Shown here one piece after another: positions 7,351 to 15,267 of a stretch of 18,189 nt of DNA; within the stretch, counting starts at the first letter, position 1, and the number at the start of each line of letters is the position of its first letter. Both the position numbers and the translations under genes were made by a program. A model generated the notes under the pieces. That model saw only the letters and a program-made list of their open reading frames with translations. It did not search any database and was not told where the DNA came from. The DNA comes from an uncultured Lachnospiraceae bacterium. Lineage in GTDB: Bacteria > Bacillota > Clostridia > Lachnospirales > Lachnospiraceae. The stretch is taken from the NCBI GenBank assembly GCA_910577675.1, contig CAJTOR010000026.1, positions 28,922-47,110 on the forward strand, written 5' to 3'.

Positions 7351-7710
7351 ATGGATATTAAGCTGGTTGCTTCGGAACAGAAAGTGATGTCCGTACTGTG
7401 GCGCGATGGCGATGTTCCTGCAAAACATATTGCCAAGCTTCTGAACGAGGAACTTGGCTGGAATGTCAACACAACCTATACCCTGATTAAGCGTTGTATT
7501 AAGAAGGGGGCGATAAAGCGCTGCGAACCCAATTTTATGTGCCATGCCCTTGTGCCAAGAGAGGCGGTGCAGGAGGCGGAAACCAACGAACTGATCGACA
7601 GGGTGTATGACGGTTCAGCCGACAAATTGTTTGCCGCTTTGCTGGGACGTAAAAAGCTGAGCACTGAACAAATTGAAAAGTTAAAGCAGATTGTCGGTGA
7701 CCTGGAGTGA
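7351..7710 (+). CDS. blaI: BlaI/MecI-family winged-helix repressor
   Basis: This 119-residue repressor has the penicillinase-repressor family layout. An N-terminal winged helix contains LVASEQKVMSVLWRDGDVPA and the recognition segment LGWNVNTTYTLIKR. A C-terminal dimerisation helix (LFAALLGRKKLSTEQIEKLK) follows; in BlaI/MecI the corresponding region carries the site cut on induction. AAAGGGGGTGA precedes the ATG. The next gene, 10 bases downstream, encodes an M56 membrane peptidase, the usual partner that inactivates BlaI on signal. The operator repeats just upstream imply autoregulation. The symbol names the family only: no beta-lactamase gene is in the window, so the regulated function need not be beta-lactam resistance. 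Confidence 0.9.
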   Translation: MDIKLVASEQKVMSVLWRDGDVPAKHIAKLLNEELGWNVNTTYTLIKRCIKKGAIKRCEPNFMCHALVPREAVQEAETNELIDRVYDGSADKLFAALLGRKKLSTEQIEKLKQIVGDLE

Positions 7711-7720
7711 GGAGGTATAA

Positions 7721-9124
7721 GTGAGCCTGTTGCAAATGAGTTTTGCCGGAGCTGTAATGATTATGGTCATCGTCGTTGTACGTGCCCTGACAATTAATCT
7801 GTTGCCCAAAAAGACTTTTCTGATACTTTGGGGGATGGCGGCGGCACGGTTGCTGGTTCCGGTCATCATCCCTTCTGCTTTCAGTGTCTATTCACTGTTA
7901 GACGGACATGTACAGGGAATGGGGACAAAAAAAGTACCACAGACGGTTAAAGGGCTGCCAATTAAAGCATCGGGGCAAATATCCGCTGTGGCTGATGGCT
8001 CTTTAACCGTGGAAAATACCATTTCTATATGGGTGGTGATCTGGGCAGCCGGTGTGATGCTCTGTGTTATGGTTTTTGCGGCAGCGTACTTAAAGTGCTA
8101 TCAGGAATTCAGGGTATCCTTTCCGGTAAATAATGAATTTATTAAAAACTGGCTGGATAACCATCGGTTAAGACGCAGGATTTGTGTAAGGCAGTCAGGA
8201 CAGTTTTCTACCCCGCTCACCTACGGTATTTTTTGCCCCGTGATCCTGATGCCAGCCTCTGTTAAGTGGGGGGATACAAAGTCACTTGAGTATGTTTTAG
8301 CCCATGAATATGTGCATATCCGGCGCTTTGACAGCATTTTTAAACTTGTGCTGATTATGGTGCTGTGTATACACTGGTTTAATCCTCTGGTATGGGTTAT
8401 GTATCTTCTTTCAAACAGGGATATTGAGCTGTCATGTGACGAGTCAGTAATCCGCCAATTTGGAGAAAAAACAAGGGCGGAATATGCACTTTTGCTGATT
8501 AGTATGGAAGAAAAAAGGGGGGTTTTTGCCCCATTGTGCAGCAAATTCAGCAGATCCGCTGCTGAGGAAAGGATTGTATCTATTATGAAATATAAGAAAG
8601 TAACTGCATTATCGTTTGCTCTTGGTTTTACCCTTGTTTTTGGAGTAACCACAGCATTTGCAACCACCGCGAAACAATCGGAAAATAGGTTTGTGACTGA
8701 CGAGGATGGCAGCGTTTATTCTGTTTCTGAAAATAACCTGAGAGGAACCGAGCAATTTTACATTGATGAAAATGGGAAGTATACCCGGGATACTGACAGA
8801 GTGGACTGGATGTCAGAATTTGGAATTATGGCACCGGAGTTTGTTATCCCTGACAATCCGGATAATAACGAATATTCGTTTCAATTAACCCCGGAAGGCA
8901 TTGCGGGAAAAGAGCAGGATATATTGGCTTACAAGCCTTTGCGCACGGAGGAGGAAATGCAGCAGATTATCGCTGATATTGAAAGCGGCAAGATAAAGGG
9001 ATATAGGCTTGAAGATTTTGAAAGCGGAAATGTCCCGGGGTTTGAGGTGCCGGAAGGTGCAGATTTTTCTGTTGGTTTCGTAGAATATGCGGATGGAACT
9101 TGCACAAATTCCGGTCGGCAATAA
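7721..9124 (+). CDS. M56-family membrane metallopeptidase, BlaR1-like, without a penicillin-binding domain
   Basis: This 467-residue protein starts at GTG, right after GGAGGTATAA. It has membrane segments at about 4-24, 33-55, 100-122, 206-228 and 292-312. The zinc site HEYVH (His195, Glu196, His199) is followed by ELSCDE with Glu236, the probable third ligand, as in BlaR1/MecR1. The outer C-terminal part (about 315-467) is acidic, with DEDG- and DENG-like stretches, and lacks the SxxK, SxN and KTG motifs of the BlaR1 transpeptidase-like sensor. BlaR1 is about 590 residues, so this protein is shorter and has a different sensor. In the BlaR/MecR system the peptidase triggers removal of the BlaI repressor; by analogy this protein should control the blaI-type gene next to it. 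The signal sensed is unknown. Confidence 0.88.
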   Translation: MSLLQMSFAGAVMIMVIVVVRALTINLLPKKTFLILWGMAAARLLVPVIIPSAFSVYSLLDGHVQGMGTKKVPQTVKGLPIKASGQISAVADGSLTVENTISIWVVIWAAGVMLCVMVFAAAYLKCYQEFRVSFPVNNEFIKNWLDNHRLRRRICVRQSGQFSTPLTYGIFCPVILMPASVKWGDTKSLEYVLAHEYVHIRRFDSIFKLVLIMVLCIHWFNPLVWVMYLLSNRDIELSCDESVIRQFGEKTRAEYALLLISMEEKRGVFAPLCSKFSRSAAEERIVSIMKYKKVTALSFALGFTLVFGVTTAFATTAKQSENRFVTDEDGSVYSVSENNLRGTEQFYIDENGKYTRDTDRVDWMSEFGIMAPEFVIPDNPDNNEYSFQLTPEGIAGKEQDILAYKPLRTEEEMQQIIADIESGKIKGYRLEDFESGNVPGFEVPEGADFSVGFVEYADGTCTNSGRQ

Positions 9125-9169
9125 TTTAATTGCGTGACACTTTAAATTGCAGGAAGTTAAAAGTTTTAT

Positions 9170-9212
9170 AGCGGCGGTTTGAAATTTTATTTCGGATCGC
9201 TGCTTTTGTTTT
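9170..9212 (+). terminator. Possible terminator after the blaI-M56 operon
   Basis: AGCGG (9170-9174) pairs with TCGCT (9197-9201, one G-U), and inside an internal loop GAAAT (9181-9185) pairs with ATTTC (9189-9193). A T-rich run GCTTTTGTTTT follows. The stem is interrupted, so this is a modest candidate. Confidence 0.4.
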
Positions 9213-9303
9213 GGGACTTTATTGTATTATTTATGGCTTCTTTCGTTTGTTCCATACAACTTTGTTTGTACCGCAATTTTTCCGTTTTTTTCTTAAAAAA
9301 AGG

Positions 9304-9332
9304 TTTACAAACCCCGGTGTCTGTGTTACCAT
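9304..9332 (+). promoter_or_regulatory. Promoter of the uracil permease gene
   Basis: TTTACA (9304-9309), a 17-base spacer and TACCAT (9327-9332) form a sigma-A-like promoter. Transcription would start near 9339, giving a leader of about 145 bases. The upstream stretch 9213-9303 is A/T-rich and holds no supported gene. Confidence 0.6.
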
Positions 9333-9410
9333 GTGAAACGGTAAAAGTAGTTTGGCCGATGGGGGCAGAAACTATTTTTTTCTATGTTCAGGGGAAAAAG
9401 GACAAAAAGG

Positions 9411-9469
9411 GGCTTTTCGCCTGCGCGCTGTTTGGCGCAAAGCTGCCTGCATATCGGGAAACGGCGCAG
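9411..9469 (+). promoter_or_regulatory. Possible alternative hairpins in the permease leader
   Basis: TGCGC (9422-9426) can pair with GCGCA (9435-9439), extended by GCTT (9412-9415) with AAGC (9440-9443). The same left arm, CTGCGC (9421-9426), can instead pair with GCGCAG (9464-9469), which ends a few bases before the AGAGG ribosome site. The two pairings exclude each other, as in an attenuator or translational switch. No purine-riboswitch core or clear PyrR box was recognised. Confidence 0.3.
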
Positions 9470-9484
9470 AAAAGAGGTTATATT

Positions 9485-10846
9485 ATGAAAATGATTTACC
9501 AGGTGGAAGACCGGCCGAAATTCGGGGCGATGGTCATGTTTGCAATTCAGCAGCTCCTGGCGATTATGGCGGCAACCCTTGTGGTGCCAATGATTGTGGG
9601 AAATGGCATGAGTTCTGCGGCGGCACTTTTCGGGGCGGGAGTTGGAACACTTGTCTACATCCTGTTTACAAGGAAGAAAAGTCCGGTGTTTTTAGGTTCT
9701 TCCTTCGCGTTTATCGAGCCGATGGCGGCAGCTTTTGCGGGCGGCGTATCCATGAGCCTTGGGTATCTTGGTCTGATATTGGGCGCGGTATTTGCGGGGC
9801 TTGTCTATGTCGGGATAGCGTTGCTTGTAAAATTTGTCGGGGTGGACTGGCTGAATAAGCTGATGCCGGTTGTGGTTATCGGACCTACCGTCGCTATTAT
9901 CGGTCTTTCCCTTGCGGGGAACGCGATCGGGGATCTGACAAGCGGCGGTGTAAAGGTTGATGGTGTTTCGGCTGCGGAGCCGCTTGTGGCGCTTGTCTGT
10001 GGGCTGGTGACACTTACCGTAACGATGCTTTGCTCCAGTTACGGCAAGCGCACAGCAAAACTGATTCCGTTTATTCTGGGTATTCTGGCGGGCTATGGGA
10101 CGGCACTTGTCATTACAATATTTGGAAATATAGCGGATGCGGACATGCTTAAAGTGCTGGACTTTTCGGCTTTTGCAGCTCTGACAAAAGACGGTGTCAG
10201 CATAAAAACATTTTTTGAGATACCTGATTTTACATTTTTTACTGCGAAGGACGGTTTTGGTGAATTAAATGCCTCCTATATTGCATCCATTGCGGTGGCA
10301 TATATACCGGTTGCATTTGTTGTGTTCGCGGAACATATCGCGGATCACAAAAATATATCTTCCATTATCGAGCGCGATTTGTTAAAAGAGCCGGGGCTTG
10401 ATAAGACACTTCTCGGCGACGGGATTGGCTCGATGGTGGGCGCGCTGTTTGGCGGCTGCCCGAATACGACATACGGGGAGTCGGTCGGCTGTGTGGCGAT
10501 TACGCGCAATGCCTCGATTGCTACCATTATAAGTGCGGCGGCAGGGGCGATTTTAATATCCTTCCTCTCGCCGTTTATCGCGTTTGTAAATTCCATCCCG
10601 CCATGTGTCATGGGCGGTGTTTGCATGGCGCTGTACGGCTTTATTGCGGTGTCGGGACTGAAAATGATACAGAAGGTGGATTTAAATAAGAACAAAAATC
10701 TCTTTGTGGTTTCGGTGATTTTGATTGCGGGGATCGGCGGACTGACACTTACGCTCGGCAAGGTGAAAATTACATCCATCGCTGCGGCGCTGATTTTGGG
10801 AATTCTCACTAATCTGATATTAAAGAATGCTCCCGAGGAAGTATGA
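9485..10846 (+). CDS. uraA: Uracil permease (NCS2 / UraA family)
   Basis: This 453-residue multi-spanning protein of the nucleobase:cation symporter-2 family is expected to import uracil with protons. It is hydrophobic throughout, consistent with 14 membrane segments. The substrate-site segments are clear: AEHIADHKNIS, with Glu283 and His288 in the position of the E. coli UraA Glu241 region, and TTYGESVGCVAITR, with Glu332 matching the UraA Glu290 region. This pair marks uracil rather than xanthine/urate carriers. The start at 9485 follows AAGAGG; the frame is open upstream to 9179, but that part holds the promoter and leader and does not read like a transporter N-terminus. No pyrimidine-synthesis gene is adjacent. 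Confidence 0.92.
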   Translation: MKMIYQVEDRPKFGAMVMFAIQQLLAIMAATLVVPMIVGNGMSSAAALFGAGVGTLVYILFTRKKSPVFLGSSFAFIEPMAAAFAGGVSMSLGYLGLILGAVFAGLVYVGIALLVKFVGVDWLNKLMPVVVIGPTVAIIGLSLAGNAIGDLTSGGVKVDGVSAAEPLVALVCGLVTLTVTMLCSSYGKRTAKLIPFILGILAGYGTALVITIFGNIADADMLKVLDFSAFAALTKDGVSIKTFFEIPDFTFFTAKDGFGELNASYIASIAVAYIPVAFVVFAEHIADHKNISSIIERDLLKEPGLDKTLLGDGIGSMVGALFGGCPNTTYGESVGCVAITRNASIATIISAAAGAILISFLSPFIAFVNSIPPCVMGGVCMALYGFIAVSGLKMIQKVDLNKNKNLFVVSVILIAGIGGLTLTLGKVKITSIAAALILGILTNLILKNAPEEV

Positions 10847-10925
10847 AAGTGGAGCTGGGCAATGGTTGCCACGCACGGTTTTATGAATTGTTTGTGCCGA
10901 AAGGCAGGAACGATGTAAGGAGGGA

Positions 10926-10945
10926 ATGCCGCATCGGCATATTTT
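10926..10945 (+). terminator. Short hairpin between permease and DUF1846 genes
   Basis: ATGCCG (10926-10931) and CGGCAT (10935-10940) form a 6-bp stem with a 3-base loop, followed by ATTTT. It is too short for a firm terminator call and may only reduce read-through. The rest of the gap 10847-10968 holds only a doubtful 34-codon frame. Confidence 0.3.
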
Positions 10946-10968
10946 AAAGTGTGCAGGAGGGAATAAAG

Positions 10969-12447
10969 ATGAGGGCAGGTTTTGATAACCAGAAGTATTT
11001 GAGGATGCAGTCGGAACATATCAGGGAGCGGGTCGGGAAGTTTGATAACAAGCTCTATCTGGAGTTTGGGGGGAAACTTTTCGACGATTATCATGCTTCG
11101 CGTGTGCTTCCGGGGTTTGCGCCGGACAGCAAATTAAAACTTTTGCTGGAGTTAAAGGATCAGGCGGAACTGGTTATTGTTATCAGCGCGCCGGACATTG
11201 AGAAGAACAAGGTGCGCTCGGATATTGGCATAACCTACGATAAGGATGTGCTGCGCCTGATTGATATGTTTGGGGGGCTTGGGCTGTATGTTGGGAGTGT
11301 TGTGGTAACGCAGTATGCTGGGCAGCAGGCAGCGGATGATTTCCGTGACCGCTTGCAGGAACTTGGCGTGCGGGTGTACAGGCATTATAGGATTGCCGGA
11401 TATCCGAACAATATCCCGCTGATATTAAGTGAGGAAGGTTATGGCAGGAACGATTATATAGAAACGACTAAGCCGCTTGTGGTGATAACCGCGCCGGGAC
11501 CTGGCAGCGGCAAGATGGCAACCTGCCTTTCCCAGCTCTACCATGAACATAAGCGCGGCATTCATGCGGGCTATGCAAAATTTGAAACTTTCCCGATCTG
11601 GAACCTGCCGCTGCATCATCCGGTTAACCGGGCTTATGAGGCGGCAACCGCGGATCTTAACGATGTGAATATGATTGACCCGTTCCACCTTGAAGCCTAC
11701 GGGGAAACAACCGTCAATTACAACCGCGATATCGAGATTTTTCCAGTGTTGCAGACTATTTTCACCGCGATTTTCGGGGAGAGTCCTTACAAGTCCCCGA
11801 CGGATATGGGTGTCAATATGGCGGGGAACTGTATTTGTGACGATGAGGCGTGCCAGGAAGCGTCGAACCAGGAAATCATCCGCCGGTATTATCAGGGACT
11901 GCTCAATCTTGTGCAGGGACACGGGAAGAATGAGGAAATATTTAAGCTGGAACTTCTGATGAACCAGTCAGGGCTTACACCGGCGGATCGGAAGGTGGTA
12001 CCTGCGGCGAATGCCCTGGCAAAGAGTACAGAACTTCCAGCGGCGGCAATGGAATTGCCGGATGGGACGATTGTGACCGGGAAAACAACGAAGCTTCTCG
12101 GCGCATCGGCGGCAGTGCTGTTAAATGCCCTGAAAACATTGGCGGGAATCCCGGATGAGGTAGATTTGATTTCACCGTCCGCGTTAGAACCGATCCAGCG
12201 CCTAAAAATCGAGTACCTGGGCGGAAAAAATCCGCGCCTTCACACGGACGAAGTGTTAATTGCACTTTCGATCAGCGCCAAGGATGACGGGAACGCAAGG
12301 CGGGCGCTTGAGCAGCTGCCGAAACTTTTTGGCTGCCAGGTGCACACGACCGTAATCCTGTCATCGGTGGATACTACTTCGTTTAAGCGGCTTGGGGTAT
12401 TGCTGACCTGCGAGGCGAGGTATGAGAATAAGAGGCTGTATCATTAA
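10969..12447 (+). CDS. DUF1846 family protein with P-loop-like segment
   Basis: This 492-residue cytoplasmic protein matches the DUF1846 family in length and segments. The N-terminal region begins RAGFDNQKYLRMQSEHIRER, and the central segment VVITAPGPGSGKMATCLSQL has a phosphate-loop-like G-P-G-S-G-K at 177-182. The hallmark HHPVNRAYEAATADLNDVNM follows, and the C-terminal part (LLGASAAVLLNALKTLAGI) looks like an alpha/beta domain. No reaction is established for the family that I can state; the P-loop suggests nucleotide or phosphate binding. AGGAGGG lies 8 bases before ATG; a GTG six codons upstream overlaps that site and is rejected as the start. It has no obvious functional link with the uracil permease before it. 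Confidence 0.9.
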   Translation: MRAGFDNQKYLRMQSEHIRERVGKFDNKLYLEFGGKLFDDYHASRVLPGFAPDSKLKLLLELKDQAELVIVISAPDIEKNKVRSDIGITYDKDVLRLIDMFGGLGLYVGSVVVTQYAGQQAADDFRDRLQELGVRVYRHYRIAGYPNNIPLILSEEGYGRNDYIETTKPLVVITAPGPGSGKMATCLSQLYHEHKRGIHAGYAKFETFPIWNLPLHHPVNRAYEAATADLNDVNMIDPFHLEAYGETTVNYNRDIEIFPVLQTIFTAIFGESPYKSPTDMGVNMAGNCICDDEACQEASNQEIIRRYYQGLLNLVQGHGKNEEIFKLELLMNQSGLTPADRKVVPAANALAKSTELPAAAMELPDGTIVTGKTTKLLGASAAVLLNALKTLAGIPDEVDLISPSALEPIQRLKIEYLGGKNPRLHTDEVLIALSISAKDDGNARRALEQLPKLFGCQVHTTVILSSVDTTSFKRLGVLLTCEARYENKRLYH

Positions 12448-12554
12448 ATTAGGAAGTGCGTGCAGCCTTGTGTGCGGGGCAGACGGATGATAATGGCTGT
12501 GATTAATGGCATAAAACCGCGGGGAGGATTGCGGTATGCGGAAATGGGGAAACG

Positions 12555-13184
12555 ATGAAATTCTTACATGTTGATTTGCGCAGGCTGATACTGGTTGTGG
12601 TATCGGTGATTTTGATGGGATTTTTCATATCATTTTTAAATCCGTGCGGGTTCGGCTCTGACCCCTGCACCGTGATGAACCTTGCAATTTCGGGGAAGAT
12701 CGGATGGACACTTGGAAACTGGCAGGCAACGCTAAATTGTATTCTTTTTGCCTTTGTGCTTTTGCTTGGGCGCAACCAGCTAGGCTGGGGAACAATTGCA
12801 AATATGTTTCTGGTAGGCTACAGCTTTGACTTTTTTACCTGGGTGAATTCGTTCTGGCTGCCGGAGCAGGCATTTGAAAATATGGCGGTGCGCATTATCG
12901 TGGCGGCGGTGGCGCTTTTTGGCTTTGTGGTTGTGGCTTCCGCCTATATGGCATCCGACCTCGGTACTGCGCCATATGATGCACTCTGCTTTATTATCGC
13001 ATCGCGCCAGAAAAAACTGCCGTTCCGCGTGGTGCGAATCCTCTACGACGGTTTTGTCTGTCTGGTTGCCGTAATTTTTGGGACAAGGCTCGGCGTGGTT
13101 ACGATTGCGATGACCTTTTTGTTAGGACCAGTTATAACCTGGATGAAGGAAAATGTGGTGGAGAAATATCTGCCTATAAAGTGA
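12555..13184 (+). CDS. YczE/YyaS/YitT-type integral membrane protein
   Basis: This 209-residue protein has about five hydrophobic segments (about 8-28, 58-75, 80-100, 112-135, 160-185). It carries family-typical segments such as FGSDPCTVMNLAIS near the N-terminus and YMASDLGTAPYDALCFIIA in the second half, two similar G-x-x-P-x-D-like loops that suggest an internal repeat. The family is annotated as YczE/YitT membrane proteins; its transport or regulatory role is not settled. The start uses a moderate GGGGA site; a tiny frame with a better ribosome site overlaps it (12536-12574). It ends 56 bases before the deoxyinosine glycosylase gene and may share its transcript. Confidence 0.85.
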   Translation: MKFLHVDLRRLILVVVSVILMGFFISFLNPCGFGSDPCTVMNLAISGKIGWTLGNWQATLNCILFAFVLLLGRNQLGWGTIANMFLVGYSFDFFTWVNSFWLPEQAFENMAVRIIVAAVALFGFVVVASAYMASDLGTAPYDALCFIIASRQKKLPFRVVRILYDGFVCLVAVIFGTRLGVVTIAMTFLLGPVITWMKENVVEKYLPIK

Positions 13185-13240
13185 AACATTGGGGACTGAC
13201 CCCGGATAAAATGCCGCATTGCTACAGAATGGGAGGAATT

Positions 13241-13738
13241 ATGGCAGAGTATACCCATGTAACCCATATCTTTGAACCAATCTATGATGGAACGTCCCGG
13301 GTGCTGATTCTCGGGACGTTTCCTTCCGTAAAATCGCGCGAGCAAAATTTTTATTACGGGCATAAACAAAACCGCTTCTGGCGCGTATTGGCGGCGGTCT
13401 GTAAGTGTGGGGTGCCCGCGACGGTGGAGGAGAAAAAAGAAATGCTCCTAAGGGAGCATATTGCGGTTTGGGATGTGATAGCAAGCTGTGATATCACAGG
13501 TTCTTCCGATGCGTCCATCCGCAATGTGCAGCCAAACGATATCGGGCGGATTCTTGCGAGGGTGCCCGATATCCGGATTTTCGCAAATGGGGCGAAGGCA
13601 CATGAACTATACAGGAAGTATATGGAGGAAGCCGCGGGCAGAAGAGCCATCCGCCTTCCCTCCACAAGCCCGGCAAACGCGGCGTGCGGGTTTGAGAGCC
13701 TGTGTGAGGCGTGGCAGGTGATACGGGAGGGTTATTGA
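13241..13738 (+). CDS. DNA-deoxyinosine glycosylase (HDG family, uracil-DNA-glycosylase superfamily)
   Basis: This 165-residue base-excision repair enzyme is predicted to remove hypoxanthine, formed by adenine deamination, from DNA. The UDG fold motifs are LGTFPS (24-29) and HKQNRFW (41-47), where Asn44 probably corresponds to the catalytic Asn of the Methanosarcina HDG enzyme. Near the C-terminus, LPSTSPANA (139-147) is the UDG motif-2-like loop. The length is normal for the family. The start at 13241 follows GGGAGGAATT; a GTG at 13181 overlapping the previous stop has no ribosome site. The gene converges on trkH with only 5 bases between stop codons, so transcription must end inside the opposite gene or through an element I do not see. 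Confidence 0.9.
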   Translation: MAEYTHVTHIFEPIYDGTSRVLILGTFPSVKSREQNFYYGHKQNRFWRVLAAVCKCGVPATVEEKKEMLLREHIAVWDVIASCDITGSSDASIRNVQPNDIGRILARVPDIRIFANGAKAHELYRKYMEEAAGRRAIRLPSTSPANAACGFESLCEAWQVIREGY

Positions 13739-13743
13739 TACTT

Positions 13744-15216
13744 TTATTTTTTCCGGATCCAGGTTACTTTCTTTGGAAAAAAATCCCTTAAAATTCTTGG
13801 ATGGAATAAAATCAGGAGCGGGAATAATTCCAATCTGCCCGCAAGCATATCAAACATTAGCACATACTTGCTGAACACGCTGAAAATCCCGAAATTCTGT
13901 GTGGGACCGACCAATTCAAGCCCGGGGCCTATGTTGTTGATTGTGGCGGCAACCGCTGTAAAATTGGTGACCAGATCCCTTCCCTCCAAGGAAACAAGGA
14001 AGACGGAGACGGAAAACAGGAGTATAAAGGTGATAAAATACACATTTACAGCGCGCACCACCTCATGTTCCACCGGTTTTCCCTCAAAATTGGTTTTCTG
14101 TATAATCTTTGGGTGGAGGTAGGAATTTAATTCCTTCTTTACCGTCTTTATAAGAATCACAATGCGCGAAACTTTAATGCCGCCGCCCGTGCTGCCCGCG
14201 CATGCCCCGACAAACATCAAGAGCACAAGCACAGTTTTTGAGGTCTGCGACCAGAGGTCAAAATCCGCCGTTGAAAATCCGGTGGTCGTGATAATGGAGG
14301 CAACCTGGAAAGCGGAATGGCGCAGTGCGTCCGCCATATGCATCGCGTCCTGCAAAAGACTGATAAAGATAATGGCGGTGGAAGCGAAAATTATAAGGAA
14401 ATAATATCGCACTTCCTCCATGTGCAGCGCGCGCCTTATCTGGCGGAATAGAATAAAATAGTACGCGTTAAAATTGACCCCGAACAGTATCATAAAGATA
14501 GTGACCACCCATTGCAGATATGGCGAATAGTTGCCGAGGCTGTCGTTTTTGATACCGAAACCGCCGGTGCCCGCCGTGCCGAAGCTTGTGCACACTGCGT
14601 CGAAAAACGGCATTTTTCCGACCAGAAGAAAAATAAGTTCAAGCACGGTCATACCGAGGTAGATTAAATACAGGATCCGCGCCGTGGATTTCATTTTTGG
14701 AACCAGTTTGCCGACGGATGGCCCCGGGCTTTCGGCGCGCATCAGGTTGATGTGGGAGCCGCCGCTCATCGGGATAATGGCGAGCAGGAAGACGAGCACG
14801 CCCATGCCGCCGATCCAGTGTGTGAAACTGCGCCAGAGCAGCGCCGCATGTGAGAGGGCTTCCACATCGGAGAGGATGCTTGCCCCGGTCGTGGTAAAAC
14901 CGGAGATGGTTTCAAAAAGCGCGTCGGTAAACGACGGGATTTCCCGTGAAAACCAGAACGGAAGACAGCCGAAAAAGCTGAGCGCAACCCAGCTTAAAGC
15001 GGTGGCGACACAGCCCTCCTTCATATAAAATACATTGCTCTTCGGTTTTTTGTGCGTCATCAGGTAGCCTAACCCAAGGCAGATTGCTGCGACAATCAGA
15101 TAGTAAAATCCTTCCTTCTCGCGGTAAATTGCAGCGAAGAGGCATGGGAGGAGCAGAAAAGCCCCTTCAATTTTTAAAACATGTCCGAGGACATAGCGGA
15201 TCATTGAGCGGTTCAT
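13744..15216 (-). CDS. trkH: Potassium uptake protein TrkH/KtrB family, membrane subunit
   Basis: This 490-residue K+ channel-like transporter subunit has four M1-P-M2 repeats. The four selectivity-filter loops are visible: SGFTTTGAS, SFGTAGTGGFG, ITTTGFSTADF and ATINNIGPG. The segment FVGACAGSTGGGIKVSR matches the intramembrane gating loop of the family. The protein moves K+ into the cell under control of the cytoplasmic TrkA/KtrA ring. It is encoded 51 bases downstream of trkA on the same strand, so the two form an operon. The AAGGAA ribosome site is 10-11 bases from the ATG, rather far. A 5-bp hairpin (15242-15258) sits between the two genes. Confidence 0.96.
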   Translation of the reverse strand: MNRSMIRYVLGHVLKIEGAFLLLPCLFAAIYREKEGFYYLIVAAICLGLGYLMTHKKPKSNVFYMKEGCVATALSWVALSFFGCLPFWFSREIPSFTDALFETISGFTTTGASILSDVEALSHAALLWRSFTHWIGGMGVLVFLLAIIPMSGGSHINLMRAESPGPSVGKLVPKMKSTARILYLIYLGMTVLELIFLLVGKMPFFDAVCTSFGTAGTGGFGIKNDSLGNYSPYLQWVVTIFMILFGVNFNAYYFILFRQIRRALHMEEVRYYFLIIFASTAIIFISLLQDAMHMADALRHSAFQVASIITTTGFSTADFDLWSQTSKTVLVLLMFVGACAGSTGGGIKVSRIVILIKTVKKELNSYLHPKIIQKTNFEGKPVEHEVVRAVNVYFITFILLFSVSVFLVSLEGRDLVTNFTAVAATINNIGPGLELVGPTQNFGIFSVFSKYVLMFDMLAGRLELFPLLILFHPRILRDFFPKKVTWIRKK

Positions 15217-15267
15217 ACAAAATATTGTTCCTTTCCTGCAACGGCACTTGAACTGCCGGTATTACAA

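Noticed and set aside
9125..9303. A purine riboswitch or PyrR-type attenuator before the permease
   Set aside because: No purine-riboswitch core sequence and no clear PyrR-binding consensus could be seen.
9179..9484. N-terminal extension of the uracil permease by 102 codons
   Set aside because: It reads through the promoter and leader, lacks a ribosome site, and the normal family N-terminus begins at 9485.
10843..10947. A 34-codon frame overlapping the permease stop by ATGA
   Set aside because: The composition is unconvincing, spacing from the purine stretch is poor and it ends in the short hairpin; too weak to call a gene.
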